Positions 8,589 to 17,838 of a stretch of 64,000 nt of DNA are shown piece after piece. Each line of letters begins with the position of its first letter. Position 1 is the first letter of the stretch. The DNA is from Spirochaetia bacterium. Its GTDB lineage: Bacteria; Spirochaetota; Spirochaetia; CADAEX01. The notes under the pieces were generated by a model. The model ran no database searches, was not told the origin of the DNA, and was given only the letters and a program-made list of their open reading frames with translations. The translations under genes and the position numbers were made by a program. The DNA lies in assembly GCA_017446885.1 (NCBI GenBank), contig JAFSOR010000020.1, positions 38,769 through 102,768 on the forward strand, given 5' to 3'.

Positions 8589-9497
8589 ATGAGCAGCACA
8601 TCGTACACAATAATAGGAGGGGAAAAGCCTAATATTACCCCCCATACAATACCATGGACTCTTCTGGTGCTCAACAGGGGGCGCACAGCTTTGCAGACCT
8701 CGCAGATGGGGTTTGCCGAGATTATTTCTATAGAAAGCTCTTCCCTTAGAAGACACGAGGCTGTCCCCCATGTCAAAACCCTTATCACCGACACGGCAGT
8801 GAATCCTGGTGAGCAGATAAACATAGGAATCAGTGCTGCAAGTTATCCTTTTGTGGCTGTAATCTGGAACGATATGCAGCTTAAGACCCTTTTCTCGCCC
8901 CAGTTCATAAGCGAGGTAGAGGATAGCGGGGTTGTATGCTCTGTTCCCATGCTCTACAGCCGCCATGGAGACCTGATTCCTTCCATTCCCACCCCTGCCA
9001 GCAGCATGCGCACTGTTAAAACTATTCCTATGACAGCCATAGAGACAGGCACCAGGGCACTTTATCCGTTCGATTATGCCGGCATATATAATAAGAAGCT
9101 GTTCCTGCATGCCGGCGGCTATGACAATGATATAAACAGCAGTTTCTGGCAGAAGATGGACTTTGGGTTCAGGAACTGGCTCTGGGGCGAGAAAATAGTG
9201 CTGAATGCATCGCTTAGGATTTATTATACCTGCGACTTCCAGCAGGACGACCAGACTATAGACCAGGGGTACCGCCGTTTCTACCTGCATAACCTGGCAG
9301 TGCGGATAAAGGACAACCTGGCGTATCTGCCCAAAACTGGGGTTTTCAGCTATATTTTCAGGTCGGGCGAAGGCCCTATGGTGGCGCTGTCCGAATACAA
9401 AGAGGCTGCCTCCTGGATAGACCAGAACAGCACACGGTTCATGCAGAGTGGCCGCACACTGGTTGAAAGATGGAATCAGAGGCCGGAGGAACAATAG
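8589..9497 (+). CDS. Glycosyltransferase-like protein (GT-A fold, putative)
   Basis: 302 residues without signal peptide. The middle region contains FVAVIWNDMQL at about residue 95, positioned like the DxD-containing strand of GT-A enzymes. A later block, FDYAGIYNKKLFLHAGGYDN and FWQKMDFGFRNWLWGEKI, resembles the acceptor/galactosyltransferase segment of GT2/GT7 families. The canonical DxD is not obvious, so activity is uncertain. It starts at an ATG behind AGGGAA and ends 4 bases before the amidase start, so the two are probably cotranscribed and may act in the envelope. A long frame on the opposite strand over this gene is taken to be spurious. Confidence 0.6.
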   Translation: MSSTSYTIIGGEKPNITPHTIPWTLLVLNRGRTALQTSQMGFAEIISIESSSLRRHEAVPHVKTLITDTAVNPGEQINIGISAASYPFVAVIWNDMQLKTLFSPQFISEVEDSGVVCSVPMLYSRHGDLIPSIPTPASSMRTVKTIPMTAIETGTRALYPFDYAGIYNKKLFLHAGGYDNDINSSFWQKMDFGFRNWLWGEKIVLNASLRIYYTCDFQQDDQTIDQGYRRFYLHNLAVRIKDNLAYLPKTGVFSYIFRSGEGPMVALSEYKEAASWIDQNSTRFMQSGRTLVERWNQRPEEQ

Positions 9498-9501
9498 TAG
9501 A

Positions 9502-10527
9502 ATGACCAAAAGATTTGCCTTTGTACTTTTGCTTCTCCTGTTGTCAGCATCGCTCTTCGGTGCCGACACCGATATATTCTCATTTGCAAACTCCATATCA
9601 GGCAAGGTTATATGGGATTCCCGCACAGGGAGCGGCCAGGTTGCGACATCCCGCTATGTGTATAACTTTATACCTGGAATTCCTTGGGTTGTCACAGACA
9701 AAGGTGATAAGATAGGGCAGGATGCCGTCTACCTCAAGGACGGAATGGTCATGATTCCCGAAGCTTTGGCAAAGGCTATCACAACCTACCAGAGGGGCTC
9801 GGTAAAAAAGGATACAAGCGGCCACAGGGTAGCTGCCATATTCATAGATCCAGGACACGGCGGCAAGGACCCAGGTGCCATTGGAACCCATAAGAAGAAC
9901 GGCAGGACTTTCAAAGTCATGGAAAAAACTGCTGTCCTGGAAGTAGGGAAGAAACTAAGGACTCAGCTTGTCTCCACATATCCGGACAAAAAGATACTCA
10001 TGAGCCGCACCGGCGACACATATCCGACCCTGGATGAGCGTGCAAAAATGGCAAACCGTGTCAAACTGGGACCTAACGAGACCATCCTGTTTGTCTCTAT
10101 CCATGCTAATGCCTCGTTAAAGCCCCAGGCAAACGGCTTTGAGGTTTGGTATCTGCCGCAGGAATACAGGCGCACAGTTGTCGATTCCCAGTCCATAGGC
10201 TCAACCAACAAGAACCTTCTTTCGGCTGTAAACACCATAACCGAGGAGGAGCTTTCAATAGAGAGCGAGCTTCTGGCAAAATCGGTTATGACCGGCATGA
10301 AAGATAAAATAGGAAAAGATATTCCGTGCCGTGGAATAAAGCAGGAATCATGGTTTGTGGTGCGCAATACAAAAATGCCTGCAATCCTTATAGAAATCGG
10401 GTTTGTAACCAATCCCAAGGAAGGGGAACTCCTGGCAAACACCAACTACTTGCAAAAAATCTCCGATGGAATTTATAATGGTATAAAGGACTTTGTCTAT
10501 ACTTTCGAGCATTCGGGGAAAAAATGA
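9502..10527 (+). CDS. N-acetylmuramoyl-L-alanine amidase (Amidase_3)
   Basis: Zinc amidase that cleaves the peptide stem from peptidoglycan in the periplasm. The start is the ATG at 9502 (GGAGG at 9486-9490), giving the signal peptide MTKRFAFVLLLLLLSASLFGA. The catalytic domain covers about residues 110-335: FIDPGHGGKDPG (zinc His), the Glu in VMEKTAVLEVG, VSIHANAS (second zinc His) and ILIEIGFVTN (catalytic Glu). The 90-residue region before it may be a beta-rich AMIN-like domain. It overlaps the next gene by 4 bases (ATGA). Confidence 0.9.
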   Translation: MTKRFAFVLLLLLLSASLFGADTDIFSFANSISGKVIWDSRTGSGQVATSRYVYNFIPGIPWVVTDKGDKIGQDAVYLKDGMVMIPEALAKAITTYQRGSVKKDTSGHRVAAIFIDPGHGGKDPGAIGTHKKNGRTFKVMEKTAVLEVGKKLRTQLVSTYPDKKILMSRTGDTYPTLDERAKMANRVKLGPNETILFVSIHANASLKPQANGFEVWYLPQEYRRTVVDSQSIGSTNKNLLSAVNTITEEELSIESELLAKSVMTGMKDKIGKDIPCRGIKQESWFVVRNTKMPAILIEIGFVTNPKEGELLANTNYLQKISDGIYNGIKDFVYTFEHSGKK

Positions 10528-10970
10528 AAAGGGTTTTTCAGATCATACTATTTCTGGCTCTTATAGTTCTGGTGGTATCCGGTATCTACTGTTACAAGAG
10601 GCAGAGCGTCTATACCGAGCGCACCCTTTTCTTTGTGGAGCCTGTATCCAAGGCCGTAGTCCTGGAACACCGGCTTATAGCCGAAAAGCACGACCTTGAG
10701 CTGAATGTGGAGCTTCTGATAAAGGACGAACTCCTTGGGCCTGTGCTTCTGGTGCGCGACAGCGTATTCCCGACTGGTACCAGGCTTAACCACGTGCTTC
10801 TTAGGGATGGCACCCTCTATGCCGACCTTAGCTCCGAGGCCATGTTCCCATCGGCCCACAGCGGCCTTAACTTCAACGACAGCATAAGAATACTGGAAGA
10901 GACAATTCGCTTCAATTTCCCGGAAATAGAAAAAATAGTGGTAACTATTGACGGAAGCATTCCAAATTGA
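10524..10970 (+). CDS. GerMN-domain membrane-anchored protein
   Basis: 148 residues: one N-terminal membrane helix (IILFLALIVLVVSGIYCY, about residues 7-24) and an extracytoplasmic GerMN-like domain with the typical LLLGPV.., FPTGTRLNHVLLRDGTLYADLS and a C-terminal VTIDG strand. GerMN domains occur in spore-germination and cell-wall proteins, and here the pairing with the amidase (ATGA overlap) suggests peptidoglycan or amidase control in a non-sporulating organism. That functional link is inferred. Confidence 0.75.
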   Translation: MKRVFQIILFLALIVLVVSGIYCYKRQSVYTERTLFFVEPVSKAVVLEHRLIAEKHDLELNVELLIKDELLGPVLLVRDSVFPTGTRLNHVLLRDGTLYADLSSEAMFPSAHSGLNFNDSIRILEETIRFNFPEIEKIVVTIDGSIPN

Positions 10971-10974
10971 CATA

Positions 10975-11003
10975 TTGACATTTTTTTGGCAGTGTTATAT
11001 AAA
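10975..11003 (+). promoter_or_regulatory. Promoter of tRNA-Phe
   Basis: Consensus TTGACA at 10975-10980, a 17-base spacer and TATAAA at 10998-11003. Transcription would start near 11010, about 7 bases before the mature tRNA. A second TTGACA at 10967-10972 overlaps the end of the GerMN gene. Confidence 0.8.
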
Positions 11004-11016
11004 CTTCTAATGTCAA

Positions 11017-11089
11017 GCCGCTGTAGCTCAGTTGGTAGAGCAATAGACTGAAAATCTATGTGTCATCAGTTCGATTCTGATCGGTGGCA
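11017..11089 (+). tRNA. tRNA-Phe (GAA)
   Basis: Full cloverleaf of 73 bases. The acceptor stem pairs 11017-11023 with 11082-11088 (two G-U pairs), the D stem is GCTC/GAGC, the anticodon stem ATAGA/TCTAT encloses loop CTGAAAA with anticodon GAA, and the T stem ATCAG/CTGAT encloses TTCGATT. The discriminator is A at 11089, and CCA is not encoded, so it must be added after transcription. Confidence 0.97.
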
Positions 11090-11093
11090 GCTT

Positions 11094-11124
11094 AAACTGG
11101 ATCTTTTAGGTCCAGTTTTTTTTT
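11094..11124 (+). terminator. Rho-independent terminator after tRNA-Phe
   Basis: An 8-bp stem (AAACTGGA / TCCAGTTT), extended inward by a U-G and a C-G pair, is followed directly by an unbroken T run ending at 11124. It lies 5 bases after the tRNA and isolates it from the next gene. Confidence 0.88.
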
Positions 11125-11126
11125 GC

Positions 11127-11155
11127 TTGATTATACTTTAATAAATAGATATACT
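11127..11155 (+). promoter_or_regulatory. Promoter for the barrel gene at 11163, possibly leaderless
   Basis: TTGATT (11127-11132), a 17-base spacer and TATACT (11150-11155). The predicted start of transcription falls at about 11162-11163, on the start codon itself, and no ribosome-binding site is present. It overlaps the last bases of the T-rich terminator region. Confidence 0.6.
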
Positions 11156-11162
11156 TTTTATG

Positions 11163-11783
11163 ATGAAAGATTTAAAAACGAAGATTATTATTTTGCTTAC
11201 TTTGCTGGTATTTATATCTGGTCCACTTTTTGCCGCCTCGGATGACGATGATGACTACGACACTTATCAGGAGACTTTCAGCCTGGGCGACCAGATGTTC
11301 TTTATAAACGGAGGTGTATTTATCCCTCTGTTCTTCTTTGACAGGAGCCTGGATGTAAAAGATACAAACCTTACCCTGGGCGGCACAGGTTCTTTGTGCT
11401 GGCAGGTGTTCCTTACCAATCATCTTTCGGTGGGAGCCGAGCTGGGCGGCATGTTCGCATTAAGTCCCAACAAGCGTGTCCTGTACATGATACCTCTTAT
11501 GCTTAAGGCTACCTACTGGATCAGGTTCTATCCATTTGAGATACCTTTATCCCTGGGATTGGGCGGAAACCTCTCGATTCTTGAAGAGGCGGCCCATATA
11601 GATTTCATAGCCAAGCCTGGCATAGGCTTCTACTGGAACTTAAACGAGGAATGGGCTTTCGGAGCAAACGCAACCTACTGGTTCGTGCCACAGATGTACT
11701 CCGGGAGCGGAAAAGTACCAAGCGACAACAGCATGTTCGGAAATTTCATGGACGTGACACTTTCGGTGCTGTTCAGGTTCTAG
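11163..11783 (+). CDS. Outer-membrane beta-barrel protein (OmpW/TP0733-like, putative)
   Basis: A signal peptide (KTKIIILLTLLVFISGPLFAA) precedes an acidic patch (SDDDDDYD) and alternating amphipathic strands ending in FMDVTLSVLFRF; the terminal aromatic residue is typical of outer-membrane barrels. The size of about 180 mature residues fits an 8-strand barrel such as OmpW; a link to treponemal TP0733-type proteins is plausible but untested. Tandem ATGs lie at 11160 and 11163; the second coincides with the predicted transcription start. The following lipoprotein and phosphatase genes are close enough to be cotranscribed. Confidence 0.72.
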   Translation: MKDLKTKIIILLTLLVFISGPLFAASDDDDDYDTYQETFSLGDQMFFINGGVFIPLFFFDRSLDVKDTNLTLGGTGSLCWQVFLTNHLSVGAELGGMFALSPNKRVLYMIPLMLKATYWIRFYPFEIPLSLGLGGNLSILEEAAHIDFIAKPGIGFYWNLNEEWAFGANATYWFVPQMYSGSGKVPSDNSMFGNFMDVTLSVLFRF

Positions 11784-11792
11784 GGGGCAGAT

Positions 11793-12968
11793 ATGGGTAA
11801 AAAGATTCTTTCTATAGCTGTTCTGCTTATAACAGCAGCTGCTCTGCTTATATCCTGCAACGAAAGCGATATTGGTGTATTCTATGGACTTGCACACGAG
11901 GAAAAGGTAAAGAACTATGCCCTTCCTGACCACTGCACATCTGAAAGCATGGTAAAGACAGGCGGCTACCTCTATGTCGCAGCTGGCTCCATATATAGAA
12001 AAAAGGCCGAAGGTGGCGAGCTGGACTGGCATAAAGTCAAATCGCCCGAAGATTATCACAATGTCACAGAAATGGGACTTGCCAACGATACAATCTTTAT
12101 TCTGGCCTACGATGCTGACGATGCAAAGCCATATCTTTTCAGCGGTACCGGCGACGGCAGCTGGGAAAAGAAGTCTACTCCCATAGACGGCAAAATATCA
12201 CGCATGAGGGTGACTAACAACGTAATATTCATAACCGACAGAAGTGGCCATCTGTATTATTCAGATGATGATGCCGGCTCGTTCACTCAGGATACATCGC
12301 TTCCAGATTCAAAGCTTTTCAGCACATCCACAGGTGGCTTTGACATGACTTATGGCGGCGGCAGCTATTATCTGAATGCTCAGTACGACCTGTACAGGGG
12401 CAACCCCGGAAGCTGGACCAAGTTCTCTCCTACACATAATGGAAAGATATGGAAGGATGATGAGGATGTCTTTACCCGGCTCTATTATGACGAGGACGAT
12501 GACAGGCTTTATACAGCCGACAACTCAGGCTATATTTATGCAGTGGATTCCCCGTCGGGAGCTTCAGGCTCTTCTTGGGTAAAGAGCGAAAACCATGCAC
12601 GGAGCGGTATGGGACTCCAGGGCATGATAGTGCTGCGTATTCCAACTTCAACTGGAGGCACCCACAAAGTTCTGCTGGCAGGTTCTGGAATTAATGCAGG
12701 GCGGGGCTATTTCGAGGTGCACAATCCGCGTACTTCGGACAGGGATTTTCTTGACCCTGAGGTTCCAAAGCACAAGGCCGCAACAGAGCTTTTAACCGAT
12801 TATTATGACTATATGTCATTTGATATTTCCAAGGCTGCTATAAACTCGTTCTTTATCGATGAATATTCAGACGGCAACAGCTTTGATTTATATGCCCAGA
12901 CATTCGGCTACGGTGTTTGGAAAAACACCAACAAAGGCGGCTATGTGCGGGCCTGGAACCAGGAGTAG
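11793..12968 (+). CDS. Putative lipoprotein, beta-propeller-like
   Basis: MGKKILSIAVLLITAAALLISC is a lipoprotein signal with the acceptor Cys at residue 22. The mature part (about 370 residues) has repeated motifs of the form DDRLYTADNSGYIYAV, VIFITDRSGHLYYSDD and TIFILAYDADD, the pattern of sialidase/BNR or WD-like propeller blades. No catalytic set is visible. A GGGGG site precedes the ATG. It lies 9 bases after the barrel gene and 9 before the phosphatase gene, so it may be the sensor or ligand partner of the latter; this is inference. Confidence 0.7.
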   Translation: MGKKILSIAVLLITAAALLISCNESDIGVFYGLAHEEKVKNYALPDHCTSESMVKTGGYLYVAAGSIYRKKAEGGELDWHKVKSPEDYHNVTEMGLANDTIFILAYDADDAKPYLFSGTGDGSWEKKSTPIDGKISRMRVTNNVIFITDRSGHLYYSDDDAGSFTQDTSLPDSKLFSTSTGGFDMTYGGGSYYLNAQYDLYRGNPGSWTKFSPTHNGKIWKDDEDVFTRLYYDEDDDRLYTADNSGYIYAVDSPSGASGSSWVKSENHARSGMGLQGMIVLRIPTSTGGTHKVLLAGSGINAGRGYFEVHNPRTSDRDFLDPEVPKHKAATELLTDYYDYMSFDISKAAINSFFIDEYSDGNSFDLYAQTFGYGVWKNTNKGGYVRAWNQE

Positions 12969-12977
12969 AGGGAACAG

Positions 12978-14606
12978 TTGAAAAAGTTTTCTGTCATAAC
13001 ATTAAGGATAGTCTCTATTATGGTGGGTGCCAGCATACTGCTGTGCACTGCATTGTTTTTTGTAGGTTTCTACCAGTTCGACCATCAGTTTGACAAGCAG
13101 TACCGCTCCACCATGCTCTCCATAGCCAAGACAGCCCGTGATTCCCTTAATGCAGACCTGTTTCCAAAGTACCTTGAGACAGGCATCCCAGATGGCTCAT
13201 GGTATGCGGTGCATGACATCCTGCAGCGGATAGTCAACGATTTTGAGCTTAACCTTATGTATGTCTCATATGTGGAGGCACCCGACTATAACAAGGTCCA
13301 CTATATCTACAACCCAGTCCGCACAGGCAGTAAATACAAGGAATTCCCGCTGGCTCATTTCGAGGTTTATAAACAGCCTATCTACAACAATTCCATGAAA
13401 AAAGTTTTTGAGAAAGGCGAGACTATTGTACGCAATACATTGAACACACGCACAGGTGCTCATATTACAGCCAATGTCCCTGTCAGAAACCACCTTGGAG
13501 AGATTGTGGCAGTGCTGGGAGCCCAGAAATCGGTGGCAGAGTTTGCCAGAGTCCGGCAGAATTACTTTATGTATACATTGGGCATAGAGATTATTTTTAT
13601 AGCCCTTTATGTAGTTCTATTGTCAGCATATTATAGAAGGACACTTATAAATCCTATTGTAGACATAACCAAAGAGGCAGTGCGCTTTGCAGCAAACTCC
13701 GATCACAGCTCCGACATTCTTGAAAAAGTTAAGAGCCACGACGAGATAGGCACTCTGGCCAAGTCTATCAACAAGATGGAGCAGGACATAAGGGAATACA
13801 TCACTAACATCACCCAGATAACCTCCGAGAAGGAGAGGATGAACACCGAGCTCAATATAGCCACCAGTATCCAGGCCGGCCTTCTTACAACCAAGCCTAT
13901 ATGCACAGACACAGTATCTGTAATGGCCAGCATGACCCCTGCCAAGGAAGTGGGCGGCGATTTCTATGATTATTCGCTCCTTGGCGATGAGCATGTGGTT
14001 ATCATTGTTGCCGATGTTTCGGGCAAGGGAGTTCCTGCCGCCCTGTTCATGGCTATGGGAACCACACTTCTGCGTGATCATGTGGGAATGGTCAGATATG
14101 AGAATATCTCTTTCTCCGGCGAGGTTGGCGAAGTCAACAATGTGCTGTGCCGCCATAACGAAGGAGGACTCTTCATTACAGCCTGGATTGGAATTCTTAA
14201 TACTAAGACAGGGCATCTTACCTACATAGATGCAGGCCACAACCCGCCGCTGTTGATGCACGATGGAAAGTTTGCCTATGTTCCATTAGGCAAAAAAGGG
14301 CTTCCTCTGGCCGCCATGGAGGATTTCCCATATAAGAAGAACGAACTCTACCTGGCTCCGGGCGACAGGCTTATTCTGTATACCGATGGAGTCACCGAAG
14401 CCCAGGATACAAAAGGCCAGCTCTATGGTGAGGACAGGTTTAAGAAGTATGCAGAAGACCATAAGGAAGAACAGCAGAAACAGTTTATAGATGGGCTTCT
14501 TGATGAGTTGTCCAGCTTCCAGAAAGACCAGTTCGATGATATAACTGTGCTTCTGCTTGATTATAAAGCAGCAGGCGGCAGTAACCTTGACAATGTCCTT
14601 GGTTGA
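12978..14606 (+). CDS. Membrane HAMP-SpoIIE (PP2C-type) serine phosphatase
   Basis: 542 residues. Two membrane helices (about 10-32 and 195-215) enclose a periplasmic sensor of about 165 residues. A HAMP linker follows (NPIVDITKEAVRFA..DEIGTLAKSINKM), then a SpoIIE/RsbU phosphatase domain with metal-binding motifs KEVGGDFYDY, VADVSGKGVPAA, DAGHNPPLL, LYTDGVTEAQ and FDDITVLLL. Such proteins dephosphorylate anti-sigma antagonists in partner-switching pathways. No anti-sigma or STAS gene is adjacent. The start is TTG at 12978 with AGAGGGA just before it. Confidence 0.9.
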   Translation: MKKFSVITLRIVSIMVGASILLCTALFFVGFYQFDHQFDKQYRSTMLSIAKTARDSLNADLFPKYLETGIPDGSWYAVHDILQRIVNDFELNLMYVSYVEAPDYNKVHYIYNPVRTGSKYKEFPLAHFEVYKQPIYNNSMKKVFEKGETIVRNTLNTRTGAHITANVPVRNHLGEIVAVLGAQKSVAEFARVRQNYFMYTLGIEIIFIALYVVLLSAYYRRTLINPIVDITKEAVRFAANSDHSSDILEKVKSHDEIGTLAKSINKMEQDIREYITNITQITSEKERMNTELNIATSIQAGLLTTKPICTDTVSVMASMTPAKEVGGDFYDYSLLGDEHVVIIVADVSGKGVPAALFMAMGTTLLRDHVGMVRYENISFSGEVGEVNNVLCRHNEGGLFITAWIGILNTKTGHLTYIDAGHNPPLLMHDGKFAYVPLGKKGLPLAAMEDFPYKKNELYLAPGDRLILYTDGVTEAQDTKGQLYGEDRFKKYAEDHKEEQQKQFIDGLLDELSSFQKDQFDDITVLLLDYKAAGGSNLDNVLG

Positions 14607-14615
14607 TTTTAATAT
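14587..14615 (+). promoter_or_regulatory. Promoter for the FGE-like/RND/LolA-like operon
   Basis: TTGACA (14587-14592), a 17-base spacer and TAATAT (14610-14615), overlapping the last codons of the phosphatase gene. Transcription would start near 14622, leaving about 27 bases of A+T-rich leader. Confidence 0.65.
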
Positions 14616-14648
14616 TTATAAATAAATTTATATATTATTGGAGTGGAT

Positions 14649-15458
14649 ATGAAAAAGGTTTTGTCGTTTATAGCGGTTTTTCTTGTTGCAACGGCCATTT
14701 TTGCAGACGATGCAGAGGCTAAGAAACTTCTTGAAAACTATAAAATGGTGGAAATCGAGGCCGAGAACTATACATTCACAGTAGGAGTGACCGAGGTAAC
14801 ACAGCAGCTTTACGAGGCAGTGACAGAAGAAAATATTTTCAAGAACAAATATAAATTCCTGCCAGCAGAAAGCATGAGTTTCTTCGATGCTGTCTATTTT
14901 TGTAATAAAATAAGCAAAATCATGGGCTACCAGCCAGTTTATGCTTTGGACGAAGACTTTGATGCAGATAACTGGGATTATGTTCCTCACACAGGTCAGA
15001 AGATAGAGATGGGCCATCTTACATGGGATCAGACTAGAAACGGTTACAGGCTCCCTATGATAGCAGAATGGAAATATTGTGCCGATGGCGAAGAGGAGTA
15101 TCTTTACAGCGGAAGCGATAAGTTGGATGAAGTAGGCTGGTACGACAAGAACAGCGATTTCAAATCTCACAATGTGGGAAAGAAAAAGCCCAACGCTTTC
15201 GGGCTGTATGATATGAGTGGCAATGTATGGGAATGGTGCTGGGACCAGAATCCCAAGTTCACCCATGATGTACGCTATTATTGTGGCGGTTCCTACAAGA
15301 CCACCGAGAAGCAGTGTGCCACCAAGATTACTTCTTCCAGTAAGCCGGAAAAGGGTTCTGTCAATGTAGGAATCCGCCTGTTCCGCTCAACTGTTCCTCC
15401 AGAGCCTGAAAAGCCGGTGGAAAAACCAAAGCAGAAGCCTAAGATGACTGTTAATTGA
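14649..15458 (+). CDS. Secreted formylglycine-generating-enzyme-like (SUMF1/FGE-sulfatase) protein
   Basis: The start is the ATG at 14649 (GGAG 7 bases before it; a GTG at 14643 is weaker). Signal peptide MKKVLSFIAVFLVATAIFA. The rest is a SUMF1-fold domain: VGVTEVTQQLYEAV at the start, SFFDAVYFCNKIS, GYRLPMIAEWKYCA, and the signature FGLYDMSGNVWEWCWD followed by CGGSY and the closing NVGIRLFR. Most bacterial members are not true sulfatase activators; many are binding or protein-modifying domains. It ends with a Lys/Pro tail and is followed closely by the RND transporter gene, so it may act in the same envelope process. Confidence 0.85.
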   Translation: MKKVLSFIAVFLVATAIFADDAEAKKLLENYKMVEIEAENYTFTVGVTEVTQQLYEAVTEENIFKNKYKFLPAESMSFFDAVYFCNKISKIMGYQPVYALDEDFDADNWDYVPHTGQKIEMGHLTWDQTRNGYRLPMIAEWKYCADGEEEYLYSGSDKLDEVGWYDKNSDFKSHNVGKKKPNAFGLYDMSGNVWEWCWDQNPKFTHDVRYYCGGSYKTTEKQCATKITSSSKPEKGSVNVGIRLFRSTVPPEPEKPVEKPKQKPKMTVN

Positions 15459-15463
15459 AGATT

Positions 15464-17836
15464 ATGATTAAAATATCAAAGATAAATGCTTTGTTCCGCC
15501 GGATAGGGGAACTTCAGATACAGCACAGATACGCAGTCCTGTTCATTTTTATAATTATTACAGCAGTATGCAGCGCCGGGCTTGTCAAGTTCAAGATTGC
15601 AAACAGCAGCGAAGGGTGGTATGGCAGCGGCGACCAACTCAGGATAAACAAAAACCGTTATGAGTCTGTGTTCGGCAACAGCAACAGCCTTGGTATACTG
15701 GTGTGTGCCGACGATGTATTCTCGGAAGAGATTCTGACTCTGATTCAGAACCTGGGTGACAGGATGATGGCAGAGATTCCTTATGCCGACAAGCTTACCT
15801 CCTTGATTGAGGTGGAGATTCCTGTAGGCAATGAAGAGGGCTTTGAGGTTGTAAAGCCTTATGAAAAGGGGATTCCCTCCGATCCCGAGGCACTTGCGGA
15901 GCGGAAAAAGTTTATTATGCGCGGCACAGGAAAGACCAATGCGCTTATAAATTCTCTGGTGAACGAGAAGGGTACAGAGACCTGGATAACCCTTTCCCTG
16001 CTGCCCCTTGAAGGTGATGCCGACGAAGAAAGCCTTGAGATAGGCTATGCTTTTGACGATATTCTCCATAGCCCGGAATTTAACTCAGATTCCTTTAAAC
16101 TGTATGGCACAGGTCAGTATTATGCCGATGCCCAGGAAGAAAAATACGAGTTCCCAGATTATGCTCTTAGGGTGGCTCTTGGCTTTATAGTCATGGTTAT
16201 TTGCCTTATAATCTTTGTCCGCTCCATAGCCGGGGTTGTTATACCGTCACTGGCTACTTTGGGAGCTATAGCATCGGTTCTGGGTGGTATGGCCTACTTT
16301 GGTGTCAAGGCAGACTCTTCCCTTATTACACTGCCTATATTGCTGGGTATGGCTCTTTCCATTGGCTATTCCATCCACTATATAAATATGTTCAGGCTAT
16401 TTTACAACCGCACAGGAAAACGCATAGAATCGGCTGTAAGCACTGTTGAGGAGTGCGGCTGGTCTGTGTTCTTTACTGTCCTTACCACAGTGGCATCCCT
16501 TATAAGTTTTGCCCTGGTTGATATGAAGCCTGTGTCATGGGTTGGAACAACAGCCTGTCTTATTGTACTGGCCGTCTATCTGTATATCTCTATTCTTATT
16601 CCAGTGTTCCTCTCTTTTGGAAAAGACTCGGTTCCCAATACCAAGTTCGAGAAAGGTGCCACCAGAGTGGACATGGCATTTTCACGCTGGGCCGATGTGG
16701 TGCAACGTAAGCTTTTTCTTATAATAATTGTTTCTGTGCTGGTTTTAGGGGCTTGTATCCCAGGAATAATGAGGATAGAGGTCAAATATGATGCCCTTAA
16801 GACAACAGGAATTAAATTGCCTCATACTAAGGAGCTGGTTCAGCTTATAAAGAAGGATCTGGGGGTTCAGTACAGCTACACTGTCATGATTGCTTATGGC
16901 GAGGATGATATTGATATTTTCAAGCAGCCTGAGCAGATGAATAAACTTGTGGAGTTTGAAGACTTTCTGGGACAGCTTTCCCTGACCAAGAAATCGGGTG
17001 ACAAGCCAAGGGTTGACTCTGTTCTTGATATTCTTAGGGAGATGAACCGGGCTCTGAACGAAGGGCAGGATGAGTTCTATACTGTGCCGGATGATGAATA
17101 TGTGCTTGCCCAGCTTATAGAGCTTTCAAACATAGATATGCACAAGGATTTTTCCGATGTCATGGATGACGAATTCCGGATTGTCTCCATAGGTGTGGAT
17201 ATGAGCAATTACCAGTCGGAGGAAGCAGTGGAGAACGTGCGTGCTATCAATGCAAAGCTTGCAGAGCTTTTCCCCGATGCCCAGTGCTGCATACTTGGCG
17301 ATATGATAGAGTTTGCCGAAATGTCTTCACGCATGGTCAGGGGAGAGATAAAATCCTTCCTCTTCTCTTTTGTTGTCATAGCAATCATGCTTATTCTGGC
17401 ATTCTCCAGCCTTAAGACTGGTCTTATAGGCATGATTCCAAATATTGCACCGGTAATTCTTATTGCTGGATTCATGGGATATATCGGTTATTATCTGGAT
17501 TATGTGACCATGACTGTAATGCCTATGATCCTGGGTATTGCGGTGGACGACACAATCCACCTGACCACACATCTAAAGTATGGGCTTGAGAAACACGGCT
17601 CCTATAAGCTGGCTATGGAAGCCTCATTCAGGGAGATAGGCAAGTCCATGTTCATGACCACCGCCATACTCTGTGCTGTATTCTCGGTCTATATTTTCAG
17701 TCCAATGAACTACATATTAATCATCGGTGTCCTGTGTGTCCTGGGTCTTGCCGGGGCTCTGGCCGCCGACTATACTATTACACCAGCGCTGCTGTATCTT
17801 ATAAAGCCTTTCGGAAAGGAAAAGAATAAGGAGTGA
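15464..17836 (+). CDS. RND superfamily exporter (MMPL / HAE3-type)
   Basis: About 790 residues with two-fold symmetry. One helix near residues 20-40 is followed by a periplasmic loop of about 190 residues and five helices (about 230-390), then the same order again (about 415-435, loop, 625-780). Asp residues lie in the membrane segment GIAVDDTIHLTTH, the proton-relay region of this family. Size and topology match HAE3/MmpL-like carriers of hydrophobic molecules rather than drug-type RND pumps. The ATG at 15464 is preferred over a TTG at 15455. It forms a tight operon with the LolA-like and barrel genes (RND stop overlaps the next ribosome site). Confidence 0.9.
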   Translation: MIKISKINALFRRIGELQIQHRYAVLFIFIIITAVCSAGLVKFKIANSSEGWYGSGDQLRINKNRYESVFGNSNSLGILVCADDVFSEEILTLIQNLGDRMMAEIPYADKLTSLIEVEIPVGNEEGFEVVKPYEKGIPSDPEALAERKKFIMRGTGKTNALINSLVNEKGTETWITLSLLPLEGDADEESLEIGYAFDDILHSPEFNSDSFKLYGTGQYYADAQEEKYEFPDYALRVALGFIVMVICLIIFVRSIAGVVIPSLATLGAIASVLGGMAYFGVKADSSLITLPILLGMALSIGYSIHYINMFRLFYNRTGKRIESAVSTVEECGWSVFFTVLTTVASLISFALVDMKPVSWVGTTACLIVLAVYLYISILIPVFLSFGKDSVPNTKFEKGATRVDMAFSRWADVVQRKLFLIIIVSVLVLGACIPGIMRIEVKYDALKTTGIKLPHTKELVQLIKKDLGVQYSYTVMIAYGEDDIDIFKQPEQMNKLVEFEDFLGQLSLTKKSGDKPRVDSVLDILREMNRALNEGQDEFYTVPDDEYVLAQLIELSNIDMHKDFSDVMDDEFRIVSIGVDMSNYQSEEAVENVRAINAKLAELFPDAQCCILGDMIEFAEMSSRMVRGEIKSFLFSFVVIAIMLILAFSSLKTGLIGMIPNIAPVILIAGFMGYIGYYLDYVTMTVMPMILGIAVDDTIHLTTHLKYGLEKHGSYKLAMEASFREIGKSMFMTTAILCAVFSVYIFSPMNYILIIGVLCVLGLAGALAADYTITPALLYLIKPFGKEKNKE

Positions 17837-17838
17837 CT

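Noticed and set aside
8484..9626. 380-codon open frame on the minus strand
   Set aside because: It covers the glycosyltransferase-like gene, which has a ribosome site and sensible fold motifs. The opposite frame shows no domain and no ribosome site.
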